DNA of 40,041 nt from an uncultured Treponema sp. (GCA_900316905.1 ONET01000019.1:1-40041), one strand, 5' to 3'. Counted from the first letter of the stretch, positions 14,929-21,943 are shown. Notes: a model not told the origin generated them from the sequence alone. Translations and numbers: made by a program.

Positions 14929-15126
14929 CGCTGCCCAGTCCGGGTCAAGGACTTTCTTTGTCCGCAGAATGTCCGGATTTTTTTCCGCTTCCTTTATGTA
15001 AGCCTTGATTCGCTCCGCGTAGCTGTCGGAAATGTTTAGCCAGGCGGCGGTAGAAATTCGGTCAAGCCTTTTGGCAAAGCCAAGCTCCGCGAGCCGTTTG
15101 GAGTCTACCGCCGATTCTGAAAAAAA
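14929..15126 (-). other. Start-less MuF N-terminal segment and T7 slippery run: candidate portal-MuF -1 frameshift
   Basis: The MuF frame is open upstream of 14928 to a TGA at 15253-15255 yet holds no ATG, GTG or TTG. The residues encoded there (FAKRLDRISTAAWL, then ISDSYAERIKAYIKEAEKNP) look like real protein. The portal frame runs GAT TTT TTT CAG and stops four codons later at 15105. A -1 slip on the run of seven T (15120-15126) would leave the portal frame and enter the MuF frame, making a portal-MuF-toxin fusion. Alternatively MuF starts inefficiently at 14928 or at a rare start codon. Confidence 0.5.
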
Positions 15127-16298
15127 TCGTCCTTCTCCTTGTCGCTGAATCCGAACGACGGCTGCTCCTTTATAAAAGCGTCCTTTTCGTCCACAGGCTC
15201 CGGCAAATGGATTTTGTTGTAAAGCGCCTTTAGGCTCACGGGAACGCCCCGGTCAATCGCGTCGCGAATCACTTCCCACGGAGCGAAGTCCGTCGAGTCT
15301 ATGTCGTATCGCGGCGCAAGCTCGCCGGGAAAGTTCAACTCCACAAAAGCGTTAACGAGCAACTGGTCCGACTGCTGGAGCTTGTAAGCGTCGCCCTTTA
15401 CAAGGTTGTCGTAAGTCTGGACGTGCTCTTGCCCTTGCGCGTGCGTTCCGTATTGCGCGGTGTTTGTCGTCAAGGCTTGGCCAGTTATGGCGTAGGCTAT
15501 TTCTGTGTCGCAAAGCTCCACGATTTTGTTGAAGTCGTTTATCTGCGAGCTCACGACTTTGATGTCCTTTACGTTTCCAAAGGCGCCGGAAGATCCGCTT
15601 TCCCAGCTTTCAAGCGCTTGGGTCAAAGTCTTTGCCCGCTTCCTGGCTTCTTCCTCGCTCTTGGTTTCAAAAATCGCCAGTATCGACGGAACGCCGCAAA
15701 GCTCCGCGGCCATCGCCCAAAACTTCACGCCAAGCTGCTTGAACTTCCAAAAGGCGTAGGCGCTGCGCAAGGCCGGCCGGCCCCACTGGTTAAGCTCGCC
15801 GTCGTCGTTGCGGTGGATTATGAATTTGCGCTTGTCGCCAAGGACGATGTTTTGCGCGGTCAAGACGGGCGTTCCCCATTCGCGCTCGACATGCTGCGGA
15901 AAGCTCAACGCCGTTCGCGGAATCGAAACAAAGTCCGTCGGAACGTACCAGCCGCCCCTGAATTCCCAAACGACTTCGCAAGCGGCGATTCCGTAAGGCA
16001 CGGCGTTCAAAAGGATGTTGTTCAGCTTGTAAAAGGTGTTGAACGTCAAAAGGTTTTCGCAAGCCTCGCTCACCAGCTTGTTCCTGCTTTCGCTGAACGA
16101 GCCGTACATTTGAAGGACCTTGTTCTTGCGGTCAACGACAAGCGAGTCCACGCGCGCGTCGTCCCGCATTTCCTCAAAAATGCTTTCGCGTTCCTGAACG
16201 GAGCCTATCCAGTCCTGCGTGTCCGACACGTAGGACGCTATGCTCCTGAATGAGTTCAAGTCTATGACTCTGCTTGTAACGTTGTTTGTCCTCGCCAT
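15105..16298 (-). CDS. Portal protein (Mu gp29 / DUF935-like)
   Basis: 397 residues from ATG 16298 (AAAGGA site 11 bases upstream). Segments RDDARVDSLVVDRKNKVL, PYGIAACEVVWEF, WGRPALRSAYAFWKFK and AYAITGQALTTN are typical of DUF935 portal proteins of Mu-like phages. The portal forms the dodecameric DNA entry ring at one capsid vertex. It follows the terminase gene and precedes MuF, as in Mu. Its short C-terminal end after DKEKDDFF includes the T7 run discussed for frameshifting. Confidence 0.87.
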   Translation of the reverse strand: MARTNNVTSRVIDLNSFRSIASYVSDTQDWIGSVQERESIFEEMRDDARVDSLVVDRKNKVLQMYGSFSESRNKLVSEACENLLTFNTFYKLNNILLNAVPYGIAACEVVWEFRGGWYVPTDFVSIPRTALSFPQHVEREWGTPVLTAQNIVLGDKRKFIIHRNDDGELNQWGRPALRSAYAFWKFKQLGVKFWAMAAELCGVPSILAIFETKSEEEARKRAKTLTQALESWESGSSGAFGNVKDIKVVSSQINDFNKIVELCDTEIAYAITGQALTTNTAQYGTHAQGQEHVQTYDNLVKGDAYKLQQSDQLLVNAFVELNFPGELAPRYDIDSTDFAPWEVIRDAIDRGVPVSLKALYNKIHLPEPVDEKDAFIKEQPSFGFSDKEKDDFFQNRR

Positions 16299-16313
16299 AA
16301 AAATCACCGTCCT

Positions 16314-17822
16314 TTATCGCCAAATATTCTTGTCTTTCTTTTGCGCGACCGTGAATGTCGGAGCCGGGTCAGCCGCGCATTCTCGCCAGGCGCAAACGCA
16401 AAGCATGGCCGCGCTCGCGCCGTCTCCGTGCCGCTTTCCCTTCAAGTCGCGGTCTGCCGTTCTAACTGCCGGAAGCGTGGGGATCCCGTTTTTCAACACG
16501 ACCAGCGCGAAGTCCGCCTTGATTGTCTCGTCGTCAGGAACAGTGAAGTCCGCGCTTTCCATAAGGCCGTGCAAGTCACTTCCGTACTTGGCGTACCAAG
16601 CGGGCGTTTCCATCACCTGGATCGCCGCGCCCGGATGCCGCAGCATGGCGTGCTCGCCGATTTGCTGTCCGTTGCCCCGCGAGTCAACCGCAAGCCCGCC
16701 GAACGTTCCGCGCTCGTCAAGAAAGTCCGTGGCCAAATCGTTGAAAAGCTGCTGCTGCTCAAAGGGAGCGTTTTTCAGCTCGACGACGAGCCGCGCCTCA
16801 AGCCGCGTCTTTCCGATTTCTTCCGCGAACCAATACGTCGTCAAGTCGCCGGAGCGTCCGAAGTCGTTCCCGCCAAAAACTTGGCCGCCGGCCGCTCCCA
16901 AAAGCGGGCGCACTTCCTGGTTGAAAAATTTCTCAATCTCGCGGTTCTTGTAGCCGTCGCCCTTGTGAAGAAAGCTGTCCGGGCATTCAAGCCGGCGAAT
17001 CTGGCACGCGCCTTCGTCCGCCGTCGCGTGGTCAAGCAAGCCGCGTCCAAAGTAGCGGTCGCCGCTCGCCCTTGGAATTACATCCAATTCCTCGTCGGGA
17101 TTGTTAGCATAAATTCTGTAGATTCTCTCGACGAATTCCTTTTCCGCTTTCTCGCTCCATTTCTTTCCTTGAGTGAGGCAAATTCTTTTGAACAAGCCTT
17201 GCTCGATGGATTCACGGAACGTTATGCGGTGGAGGCTCCACTCGGTTTCCTTTCCCGCCTTGATGTCCTTAATCAAAAGATTAAAAGGGTTGTCGTCGCC
17301 GTTGTGCGTCGATATCACCCTTATGCGGCCGCCCCAAATGACCAAGGCCTTGGCCGCTTGCATTACGCTTTCCAAGTCGTCAAAGAACGCCGCCTCGTCG
17401 ATGACGACGTTTCCCTGCTTGGAGCGCAGCGAGCGCGACACGCCAGGCAATCCCATGATTTCCGCTCCGCTGGAAAAAGTTATCCTGAAAGTCGTGATGG
17501 ACTTGTCGGGGTCTTCCAAAAGCGGCTCTTCCTTTTCCTCGATTTCGCTCACCGCGTAGCCGAGTTTCTTTGCCCATTCGCCCGCGTCCTCAATGTACTG
17601 GCGGCAGTTGTCCTTGTTGAAGCTCATGTAGTAGGTGTTGCTCCAGCCTTCCGCCGGAGCCGCGTCAAGAACCGAGTCGGCTGAGTCCGTCCAAGAGATT
17701 CCGCAGCGCCTGTTTTTCTCTATGATTTTGAGGTCGCTTCTGTCTTCAAGCCATTTCTTTTGGTAAGGCAAAAAGATTTCAAGCCCGCCAGCGCTCTCAT
17801 TTTTCCGGCGTCTTTTCGTCAT
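16314..17822 (-). CDS. Terminase large subunit (Mu gp28-like)
   Basis: 502 residues with an N-terminal packaging ATPase: a degenerate Walker A region around IIEKNRRCGISWT (36-45), Walker B NVVIDEAAF (139-146) and coupling motif VISTHNG (169-175). The C-terminal RNase H-like nuclease has GGNDFGRSGD (Asp320) and LAVDSRGNG (Asp380) as metal ligand candidates. It drives DNA translocation into the prohead and cuts host-flanked phage DNA by headful packaging in Mu-like phages. It overlaps the small subunit gene by 26 bases. Confidence 0.93.
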   Translation of the reverse strand: MTKRRRKNESAGGLEIFLPYQKKWLEDRSDLKIIEKNRRCGISWTDSADSVLDAAPAEGWSNTYYMSFNKDNCRQYIEDAGEWAKKLGYAVSEIEEKEEPLLEDPDKSITTFRITFSSGAEIMGLPGVSRSLRSKQGNVVIDEAAFFDDLESVMQAAKALVIWGGRIRVISTHNGDDNPFNLLIKDIKAGKETEWSLHRITFRESIEQGLFKRICLTQGKKWSEKAEKEFVERIYRIYANNPDEELDVIPRASGDRYFGRGLLDHATADEGACQIRRLECPDSFLHKGDGYKNREIEKFFNQEVRPLLGAAGGQVFGGNDFGRSGDLTTYWFAEEIGKTRLEARLVVELKNAPFEQQQLFNDLATDFLDERGTFGGLAVDSRGNGQQIGEHAMLRHPGAAIQVMETPAWYAKYGSDLHGLMESADFTVPDDETIKADFALVVLKNGIPTLPAVRTADRDLKGKRHGDGASAAMLCVCAWRECAADPAPTFTVAQKKDKNIWR

Positions 17823-18348
17823 AGGCCACCTTCAAATTCATAATCTTCGCCTTTACGAATTCAACGCGCTCGTCGCTCCAGCCGGCTTTCTTTCCTTCGG
17901 TCTCCACGGTCTTGGCCGCCTCGAACAAGCCCTTCTTGTAGCCGCGCTCGTATTCCAGCTTGACCCGCGCGATTTTTGTTTGCGCGTCGGTGTTGCGGAC
18001 AACGGCCTTCAAAAGCTCCTCCGGCGAAATCGTGGAGAAGTTCTCGAACTTGTTCACTTCCTCCAAGAGCTTAGCCTGGACAAGCTGGACGCTCGCCTCG
18101 GCGATGTTCAAGCCGGGCGTTTTGTCAAGCTCGTTGACGATGGCCACGGCTTTCTTGGCGCTGTCCTTGTAGGCCTTCATCTGAGCGGCTTGCCCTATGA
18201 GCGTGCGGCCCACGCCGCTTTTTGAAATGTCGTAGCCTTCCTGCTTGAGAATTTCGGTTATCTGCTTGTGGCTCATTTTGTCGTTGAAGTACATCTTGCA
18301 AATGCGCTCGACAAGCCCTTGCATTTCAATCTTGTTTCTTTTAGGCAC
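17797..18348 (-). CDS. Terminase small subunit (Mu gp27 / DUF3486-like)
   Basis: 183 residues. The N-terminus has an HTH-like segment, RICKMYFNDKMSHKQITEI then YDISKSGVGRTL, followed by a long helical region. This pattern matches DUF3486 proteins that lie just before gp28-type terminases and recognise DNA for packaging. Strong charge and a C-terminal Lys/Glu-rich tail are as expected. Confidence 0.75.
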   Translation of the reverse strand: MPKRNKIEMQGLVERICKMYFNDKMSHKQITEILKQEGYDISKSGVGRTLIGQAAQMKAYKDSAKKAVAIVNELDKTPGLNIAEASVQLVQAKLLEEVNKFENFSTISPEELLKAVVRNTDAQTKIARVKLEYERGYKKGLFEAAKTVETEGKKAGWSDERVEFVKAKIMNLKVAYDEKTPEK

Positions 18349-18706
18349 GGCCTTGCTCCTTGTCCTTTTTGTCTATTCGCTGCTTGATGTCGTCAACGCT
18401 CGACTTAATCCAGCCGATGTTTTCCGCCATCGAAGTTATCATCTTCGTGTTGTCAATCTCCAACTTGTTCAGCCTTTTGCCAACCTCGTTGATATCCTTT
18501 GCGTTCGTATCAATGTCTTTTCTCAGCTCTCCCAGAATCAGATTGAGTTCTGTTTCGTTCGGAATTTTCTCAAGTTTCTTTGAAATGTTTTCAAGGGCAG
18601 TCTTCATTGCTCCCCTGTCGTTTCCGTACTTGACGAAGATTCCGATAAACCCAAAAAGAGCCGTACATCCGCTAGCAAGCGAAACTACTATGCCAAAGGT
18701 TTCCAT
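18341..18706 (-). CDS. Membrane-anchored coiled-coil protein (Mu gp25 / DUF2730-like)
   Basis: 121 residues: an N-terminal membrane segment IVVSLASGCTALFGFIGIFV, then a long coiled coil (EKIPNETELNLILGELRKDI and similar) to the C-terminus. This is the topology of DUF2730 proteins found next to gp26/gp27 in Mu-like phages. GAGGT precedes the ATG at 18706. Exact role is not established in the family. Confidence 0.65.
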   Translation of the reverse strand: METFGIVVSLASGCTALFGFIGIFVKYGNDRGAMKTALENISKKLEKIPNETELNLILGELRKDIDTNAKDINEVGKRLNKLEIDNTKMITSMAENIGWIKSSVDDIKQRIDKKDKEQGRA

Positions 18707-18714
18707 TTTTTACC

Positions 18715-19176
18715 TCACCTGCTCAAAAGCCAAAGGCCAAAGCCTTCACCGGCCGCTATCACAGCCGCCGTTATCGCCGTCGCTCTCCAGAACGCCTCCG
18801 CTCTTTTTCGCTTCAAGAAGGATTTGTTCAATTCGTTGAACTCCTTCCTCAATTCGTCCAGCTGCGTCCGCAACGCCTTTGCGATTTCCGTCAATTCTAT
18901 CACCGATTTCTCGGAGCTCTCCGACATCTGCAAGGCTTGCGTCAATTTTTCTTCCAACGCCTCGCATTTCTTCCGCCACGCTTCCGAGTCCGCTTTCCAG
19001 CTTTCCGACTGCTTCCTTAGCAGACTCGCTTCCAGCCTCATAGCGTTCAGCTCTTTTTCTATCAGCGTCGCTTGCTCTCGCGTGAGAACAACCGCGCCAG
19101 AATCCGAACGCGAGGCTTGCGCAAACGCAGAGAACAAAAAGACCGACGCGCAAAAAAACGCCGCGAGCCGCCTCAT
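18715..19176 (-). CDS. Spanin-like protein, frame 2 of an overlapping pair (signal peptide, coiled coil, C-terminal helix)
   Basis: 153 residues from ATG 19176, four bases inside the other frame's start. N-terminus MRRLAAFFCASVFLFSAFAQA reads as a signal peptide with a likely cut after AQA. Residues about 35-130 are heptad-rich, and ATAITAAVIAAGEGFGLWLL near the end is a membrane helix. That topology resembles single-molecule (u-type) spanins except that no lipobox is clear. Codon use is skewed to TTG, GCG and TCG, unlike neighbours, as expected if this frame was overprinted on an older gene. Confidence 0.55.
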   Translation of the reverse strand: MRRLAAFFCASVFLFSAFAQASRSDSGAVVLTREQATLIEKELNAMRLEASLLRKQSESWKADSEAWRKKCEALEEKLTQALQMSESSEKSVIELTEIAKALRTQLDELRKEFNELNKSFLKRKRAEAFWRATAITAAVIAAGEGFGLWLLSR

Positions 19177-19180
19177 TCAT
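18746..19180 (-). CDS. Rz-like inner-membrane spanin, frame 1 of an overlapping pair
   Basis: 144 residues from ATG 19180, overlapping the holin stop (ATGA). N-terminal membrane helix RVGLFVLCVCASLAFGFW, then an extended hydrophilic helix-rich region (ERYEAGSESAKEAVGKLESG and AAGRIEEGVQRIEQILLEAK), the usual layout of an i-spanin acting after holin and endolysin. Codons (GGA, AGC, ATT, CTT) resemble the rest of the genome, so this is more likely the ancestral frame. Both frames are open over almost the whole length. Confidence 0.6.
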   Translation of the reverse strand: MNEAARGVFLRVGLFVLCVCASLAFGFWRGCSHARASDADRKRAERYEAGSESAKEAVGKLESGLGSVAEEMRGVGRKIDASLADVGELREIGDRIDGNRKGVADAAGRIEEGVQRIEQILLEAKKSGGVLESDGDNGGCDSGR

Positions 19181-19443
19181 TTTCCCGCCCCGGCGCTTTC
19201 GCCGCTTGGCTCCGCTTCGCCGCCCTCAACCTTTAGGCCGAGCCTTTTGTCCAGCCATATAGAGCGGTAGACGGGCGAGCACGCGATTACGAAGAACGCT
19301 CCGCTCGCGATGATTTCCTTTGCGTCAAGCCCGAACGTCTTTCCGGCAAAGAAAACCGGAATCAATCCTTTGGCCGCAAACAACAAGGCCACCCAAACAA
19401 TGGCGACGACAATCGCCAACAAGCTGACGTCTTTCGCTTTCAT
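19177..19443 (-). CDS. Holin-like small membrane protein
   Basis: 88 residues with two hydrophobic segments: SLLAIVVAIVWVALLFAA (7-24) and EIIASGAFFVIACSPVY (about 43-59), then a polar C-terminal tail. Ribosome site AAGGGGG precedes the ATG. The gene follows the endolysin gene with an ATGA overlap and precedes the spanin-like genes, so a holin role is likely. Function is inferred from size, topology and place. Confidence 0.7.
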   Translation of the reverse strand: MKAKDVSLLAIVVAIVWVALLFAAKGLIPVFFAGKTFGLDAKEIIASGAFFVIACSPVYRSIWLDKRLGLKVEGGEAEPSGESAGAGK

Positions 19444-20105
19444 ATGTTTCCCCCTTGAAAACTTTTAAACGGATTTACTTTGTGCCCCATCTTGATGGGA
19501 AAGCCGCAAGGCCGCAGCAGCTTCATGAAGTCGGCGGCGGGCATTTCGACATCGTTTCCGTTTTGGATTTTGTATTCCGTCCGATAGTCGCCCCACGAAT
19601 CGTCCAAGACAAAATGCGTGAGGTTTCCGTCTTCGTCCGTCCTAAAGCCGACGACCGCCACGACATGCCCGATGGTTTTCTTTCCCTCCGCCGTGAAAAC
19701 TCCGGAAGCGACAAAGGCGCCGCCGTCCATGATGATTTTTTCGATGTCTCGGATTTCCCAATTTTCGCCAAACTCAATCGCGTCCTTTTTGCCGGACAAA
19801 AGCCCGCGAACGCGCAAAAACTTGTTGGCCCCGCAAGCGAGAACCGGATGCCACTCGTTGGCGTCGTGCCGTCCGATTGGGTCAAGCTTTCTCCAAAGGG
19901 CCAGCGTTTCTCCGTCCGAAAGAATGAAGCGCATGAGCGCGTCTTCCGGCTGGCCGTCCTCGTCTGTGGCGAGCCTTTTGACCGGCCACCCCGCCGCCGA
20001 AAGCGCCGCGATCACCGAAGTGACGTTGCACGCTCCGTAAGGCTTGAGCCTGTTGTTCCGCTGAGTGTAATAAGGCTTGTCTTGGGAATTGTTCACTTTT
20101 TGCAT
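19440..20105 (-). CDS. C39-like cysteine peptidase, probable endolysin
   Basis: 221 residues. YGACNVTSVIAAL gives catalytic Cys26, TIGHVVAVVGF gives His147 and FVLDDSWGDYR gives Asp168/169, the triad order of C39-like (peptidase_C39_2) papain-fold enzymes. There is no signal peptide, so release would depend on the holin encoded next. In a lysis cassette this peptidase probably cuts cell-wall peptide cross-links. The ATG at 20105 has a GGAGGG site. Confidence 0.75.
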   Translation of the reverse strand: MQKVNNSQDKPYYTQRNNRLKPYGACNVTSVIAALSAAGWPVKRLATDEDGQPEDALMRFILSDGETLALWRKLDPIGRHDANEWHPVLACGANKFLRVRGLLSGKKDAIEFGENWEIRDIEKIIMDGGAFVASGVFTAEGKKTIGHVVAVVGFRTDEDGNLTHFVLDDSWGDYRTEYKIQNGNDVEMPAADFMKLLRPCGFPIKMGHKVNPFKSFQGGNI

Positions 20106-20125
20106 TCCGCCACCCTCCGCGAGTC

Positions 20126-20135
20126 AGTATAGCGG
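20126..20135 (-). promoter_or_regulatory. Possible late promoter -10 (CCGCTATACT) before lysis genes
   Basis: Minus-strand TATACT at 20131-20126 lies between a terminator and the endolysin ATG. No -35 is seen at the correct distance; that region is the terminator stem. Activator dependence, as for Mu late promoters, is an inference. Confidence 0.4.
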
Positions 20136-20138
20136 AAC

Positions 20139-20166
20139 AAAAAAAATCCCCAGCCACCGCTGGGGA
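20139..20166 (-). terminator. Terminator after metallopeptidase gene
   Basis: Stem TCCCCAGC / GCTGGGGA (20159-20166 with 20147-20154), 4-base loop, followed on the minus strand by eight T. It isolates the AT-rich pair upstream from the lysis operon. Confidence 0.88.
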
Positions 20167-20170
20167 AGGG

Positions 20171-20971
20171 TTAAATTGATTTTATTTCTTTTAATAATTT
20201 TGGGACAAAATCAGTCTTAAATCTTGTCAACACAAAGTTTAAATCGAGACACTTTTCTTTTGATATTTTTTTAATTACGGAAGAAATAATTCTACTTGCT
20301 TGTTTAATGTCTCCCTTTTCGTATAAATCTTTGAATTGTTTTTTTACACTATCAGTAAAAAAATCCTTAAAAAGATTGTATGACAAGAGCATATTGCGAT
20401 AAAGTTCGCTATATTTTCCGGGAAAATCTTCATCCCCCGTCCTAAAATGATCATCTGGAAATGTTAGCAACCTTGAAGCATTTGGATTTATCATTGAAAT
20501 CGAGATGTCTGTCATCAAGTTTTGTATATCGTTTTGCTCTATTGCGTGAAAACGTTTTTTTAGTTTGTCTAATTGTCGTTTTATCAAATTTTTATCACTA
20601 AGCCGCTCAGATGTTATTATTGATGCTATGCAATGTGTAAATTCGTGTGTAGTTATAGCTTTGCGATATACAGATTTCTCATCGGTTGTATTAGTGAAGA
20701 GGTTGTCAGCAACAATGATATATAAAATAAACATATCATAAACTGAATCGTATCTCCAGATGAATACACCTTTGTAGCTCTCTTTTGAAAAATGAAACCG
20801 TTTTACAATTATGAGGCATCTGTCCATATGGTAACGTTGAAGCTCTCGATAATTAGCAGTATAGATTCTGATTTCATCTTTTAAATCAGGAATATGCAAG
20901 TCAACAAGAACTGGTCGAAACAACCTTACCGCCCAATCAATGTTTCGGGTATCTTTGTTTGATGAACTCAT
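20171..20971 (-). CDS. Putative zinc metallopeptidase (HEFTH motif) in AT-rich accessory unit
   Basis: 266 residues. AITTHEFTHCIASIITSERL at 105-124 contains HExxH (His109, Glu110, His113), the zincin zinc-binding and catalytic motif. The remainder is Lys/Ile/Phe-rich with no recognised domain. No signal peptide is seen, so it should act in the cytoplasm. It overlaps a 66-residue partner by ATGA and is followed by its own terminator; the base composition is clearly more AT-rich than the flanking late genes, so it is probably a recent import. An ImmA/IrrE-like role on a regulator, a toxin, or anti-host function are all possible. Confidence 0.6.
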   Translation of the reverse strand: MSSSNKDTRNIDWAVRLFRPVLVDLHIPDLKDEIRIYTANYRELQRYHMDRCLIIVKRFHFSKESYKGVFIWRYDSVYDMFILYIIVADNLFTNTTDEKSVYRKAITTHEFTHCIASIITSERLSDKNLIKRQLDKLKKRFHAIEQNDIQNLMTDISISMINPNASRLLTFPDDHFRTGDEDFPGKYSELYRNMLLSYNLFKDFFTDSVKKQFKDLYEKGDIKQASRIISSVIKKISKEKCLDLNFVLTRFKTDFVPKLLKEIKSI

Positions 20972-21168
20972 CGTTGAGGGTTCCTTCTTCTTTCTTCCAT
21001 TTCTTTTGCTATAGAAGCCATGTCCAAGCGGATTTCTTTTACAGCTTTTACGGCATCAAAAACATATGCTGGAGTTAAATCATCAGAAGCTTCGATGTTA
21101 ATAATACCGAGTGCTCTGCAATCCTTTCGGAGTTGCTTCATATCAAACTGTTCTCTTTTGTTTGTCAT
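20968..21168 (-). CDS. Small partner protein of the HEFTH peptidase
   Basis: 66 residues from ATG 21168 with an AAGGGA site: MTNKREQFDMKQLRKDCRAL, then DLTPAYVFDAVKAVKEIRLDM and a charged C-terminus EMEERRRNPQR. Helical and charged; no family recognised. Its coupling to the peptidase gene (ATGA) suggests a substrate, inhibitor or regulator of the peptidase. Confidence 0.55.
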   Translation of the reverse strand: MTNKREQFDMKQLRKDCRALGIINIEASDDLTPAYVFDAVKAVKEIRLDMASIAKEMEERRRNPQR

Positions 21169-21244
21169 TTTTTTTCCCTTCAAAAAAGGCTCTTTCCTTG
21201 CCGCGCACGCGCGCGGACTTACCCATGTTCCAAGTATATATTTT

Positions 21245-21273
21245 CGGAATTCCGCTCTATAACATTATAGCGC
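21245..21273 (-). promoter_or_regulatory. Possible late-type promoter and CGGAATTCCG palindrome
   Basis: Minus-strand GCGCTATAAT (21273-21264) would start transcription near 21257, about 90 bases before the 66-residue gene. No matching -35 is present. A perfect 10-base palindrome CGGAATTCCG (21245-21254) lies over the expected start, and CGGAATTCC recurs near 21315. The rest of the 21169-21390 interval shows no gene. Confidence 0.4.
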
Positions 21274-21390
21274 GCTTTTCCGATTTCGGCGAAAAAAAAC
21301 GTTTTTTATTATACGGAATTCCCGCTTCGCGCGCAAGCCCAACGCTGGGGCAAGCCGCCGAAAAAAACAATCTTTTTTTTGTAAAAAGTA

Positions 21391-21419
21391 TTGACACAAA
21401 ACAAAAGATGTGATACTAT
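21391..21419 (+). promoter_or_regulatory. Consensus sigma-70 promoter for cassette B
   Basis: TTGACA (21391-21396), 17-base spacer, TACTAT (21414-21419), then a GGAGGAACG ribosome site before the ATG at 21441. It mirrors the promoter of cassette A in strength and in distance from a tiny membrane-peptide gene. Confidence 0.85.
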
Positions 21420-21440
21420 AAAACCATAAGGAGGAACGAT

Positions 21441-21542
21441 ATGGCAGAGCAAAAAGAACAGCCGAGTTGGATAGACCTAGCAAATCTTATCATCAACTTC
21501 GGCTTGTTCGTAGTTGCGCTACTGGCTCTGATTCTTAAATAG
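21441..21542 (+). CDS. Small membrane peptide, first in cassette B (33 aa)
   Basis: Starts MAEQKEQPSWIDLANLI and ends INFGLFVVALLALILK. A short polar N-terminus and one hydrophobic helix, so inner-membrane location is expected. GGAGG lies 8 bases before the ATG, and a strong promoter lies directly upstream. A hairpin with T run follows. No family is recognised. Confidence 0.7.
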   Translation: MAEQKEQPSWIDLANLIINFGLFVVALLALILK

Positions 21543-21565
21543 AATCAGAAGTAACCCAAGAAAAG

Positions 21566-21589
21566 GCAAGGCTCGCCACCTTGCTTTTT
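21566..21589 (+). terminator. Terminator/attenuator between the two peptide genes of cassette B
   Basis: Stem GCAAGG / CCTTGC (21566-21571 and 21579-21584), followed by TTTTTC. The stem is short, so partial read-through into the peptide-RHH pair downstream is plausible. Confidence 0.65.
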
Positions 21590-21622
21590 CTTATAGTTTA
21601 ATCCTTACACGGAGATTTGTCA

Positions 21623-21712
21623 ATGGTCACAAAGAAGCAAATAAACATTTTGTCAAACATTTTCCGGCTTGCGGCGCTTGCAATGCTTATCGCAATTTTG
21701 GTGGTAAAGTGA
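21623..21712 (+). CDS. Small membrane peptide, second in cassette B (29 aa)
   Basis: MVTKKQINILSNIFRLAAL followed by AMLIAILVVK: charged N-terminus and a single hydrophobic helix. GGAG precedes the ATG by about 8 bases. The stop overlaps the ATG of the RHH gene (TGATG-type ATGA overlap), so the two are translationally coupled. Paired role with the RHH protein is inferred. Confidence 0.6.
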   Translation: MVTKKQINILSNIFRLAALAMLIAILVVK

Positions 21713-21906
21713 TGGAAAGCCGCTCGGAAAAAAAATATTCCGGTTACGGCTACCACGGAGGCGGGCGCAAGCCAACAGGCGTAAAGCGTGTTTCCTTTTC
21801 CGTAAGTTGCCAGCCGGAAGAATTGGAAAAAGTAAAGGCGCTGGCTGGCGCGGCGGGAAAATCAATAAGCCGATTTTTGCTTGACCTCGCCTTCAACTCA
21901 AACTAA
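21712..21906 (+). CDS. Ribbon-helix-helix protein (cassette B)
   Basis: 64 residues from ATG 21712: MESRSEKKYSGYGYHGGGRK, then VKRVSFSVSCQPEELEKVKA and AGAAGKSISRFLLDLAFNSN. A Gly/basic N-terminal arm, a strand (VSFSVS) and two helices fit the MetJ/Arc DNA-binding fold. The C-terminal pattern matches the cassette A protein. It converges on the repressor gene with a terminator between. Confidence 0.72.
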   Translation: MESRSEKKYSGYGYHGGGRKPTGVKRVSFSVSCQPEELEKVKALAGAAGKSISRFLLDLAFNSN

Positions 21907-21912
21907 CCATTG

Positions 21913-21943
21913 CCCCGCAAGTCGCTTGCGGGGTCCTTTTTTT
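21913..21943 (+). terminator. Terminator between cassette B and repressor gene
   Basis: Perfect 9-bp stem CCCCGCAAG / CTTGCGGGG (21913-21921, 21925-21933) with a TCG loop, then TCC and seven T on the plus strand. On the minus strand there is no T run, so it mainly serves cassette B. Confidence 0.88.

Noticed and set aside
15423..16253. 276-codon plus-strand frame opposite the portal gene
   Set aside because: Antisense shadow of a portal gene with recognisable motifs; no family pattern in the translated frame.
16341..17684. 447-codon open frame on the plus strand opposite the terminase gene
   Set aside because: It is antisense to a gene with clear ATPase and nuclease motifs, has no ribosome site in context and reads as an Arg/Ala-rich shadow typical of this codon bias.
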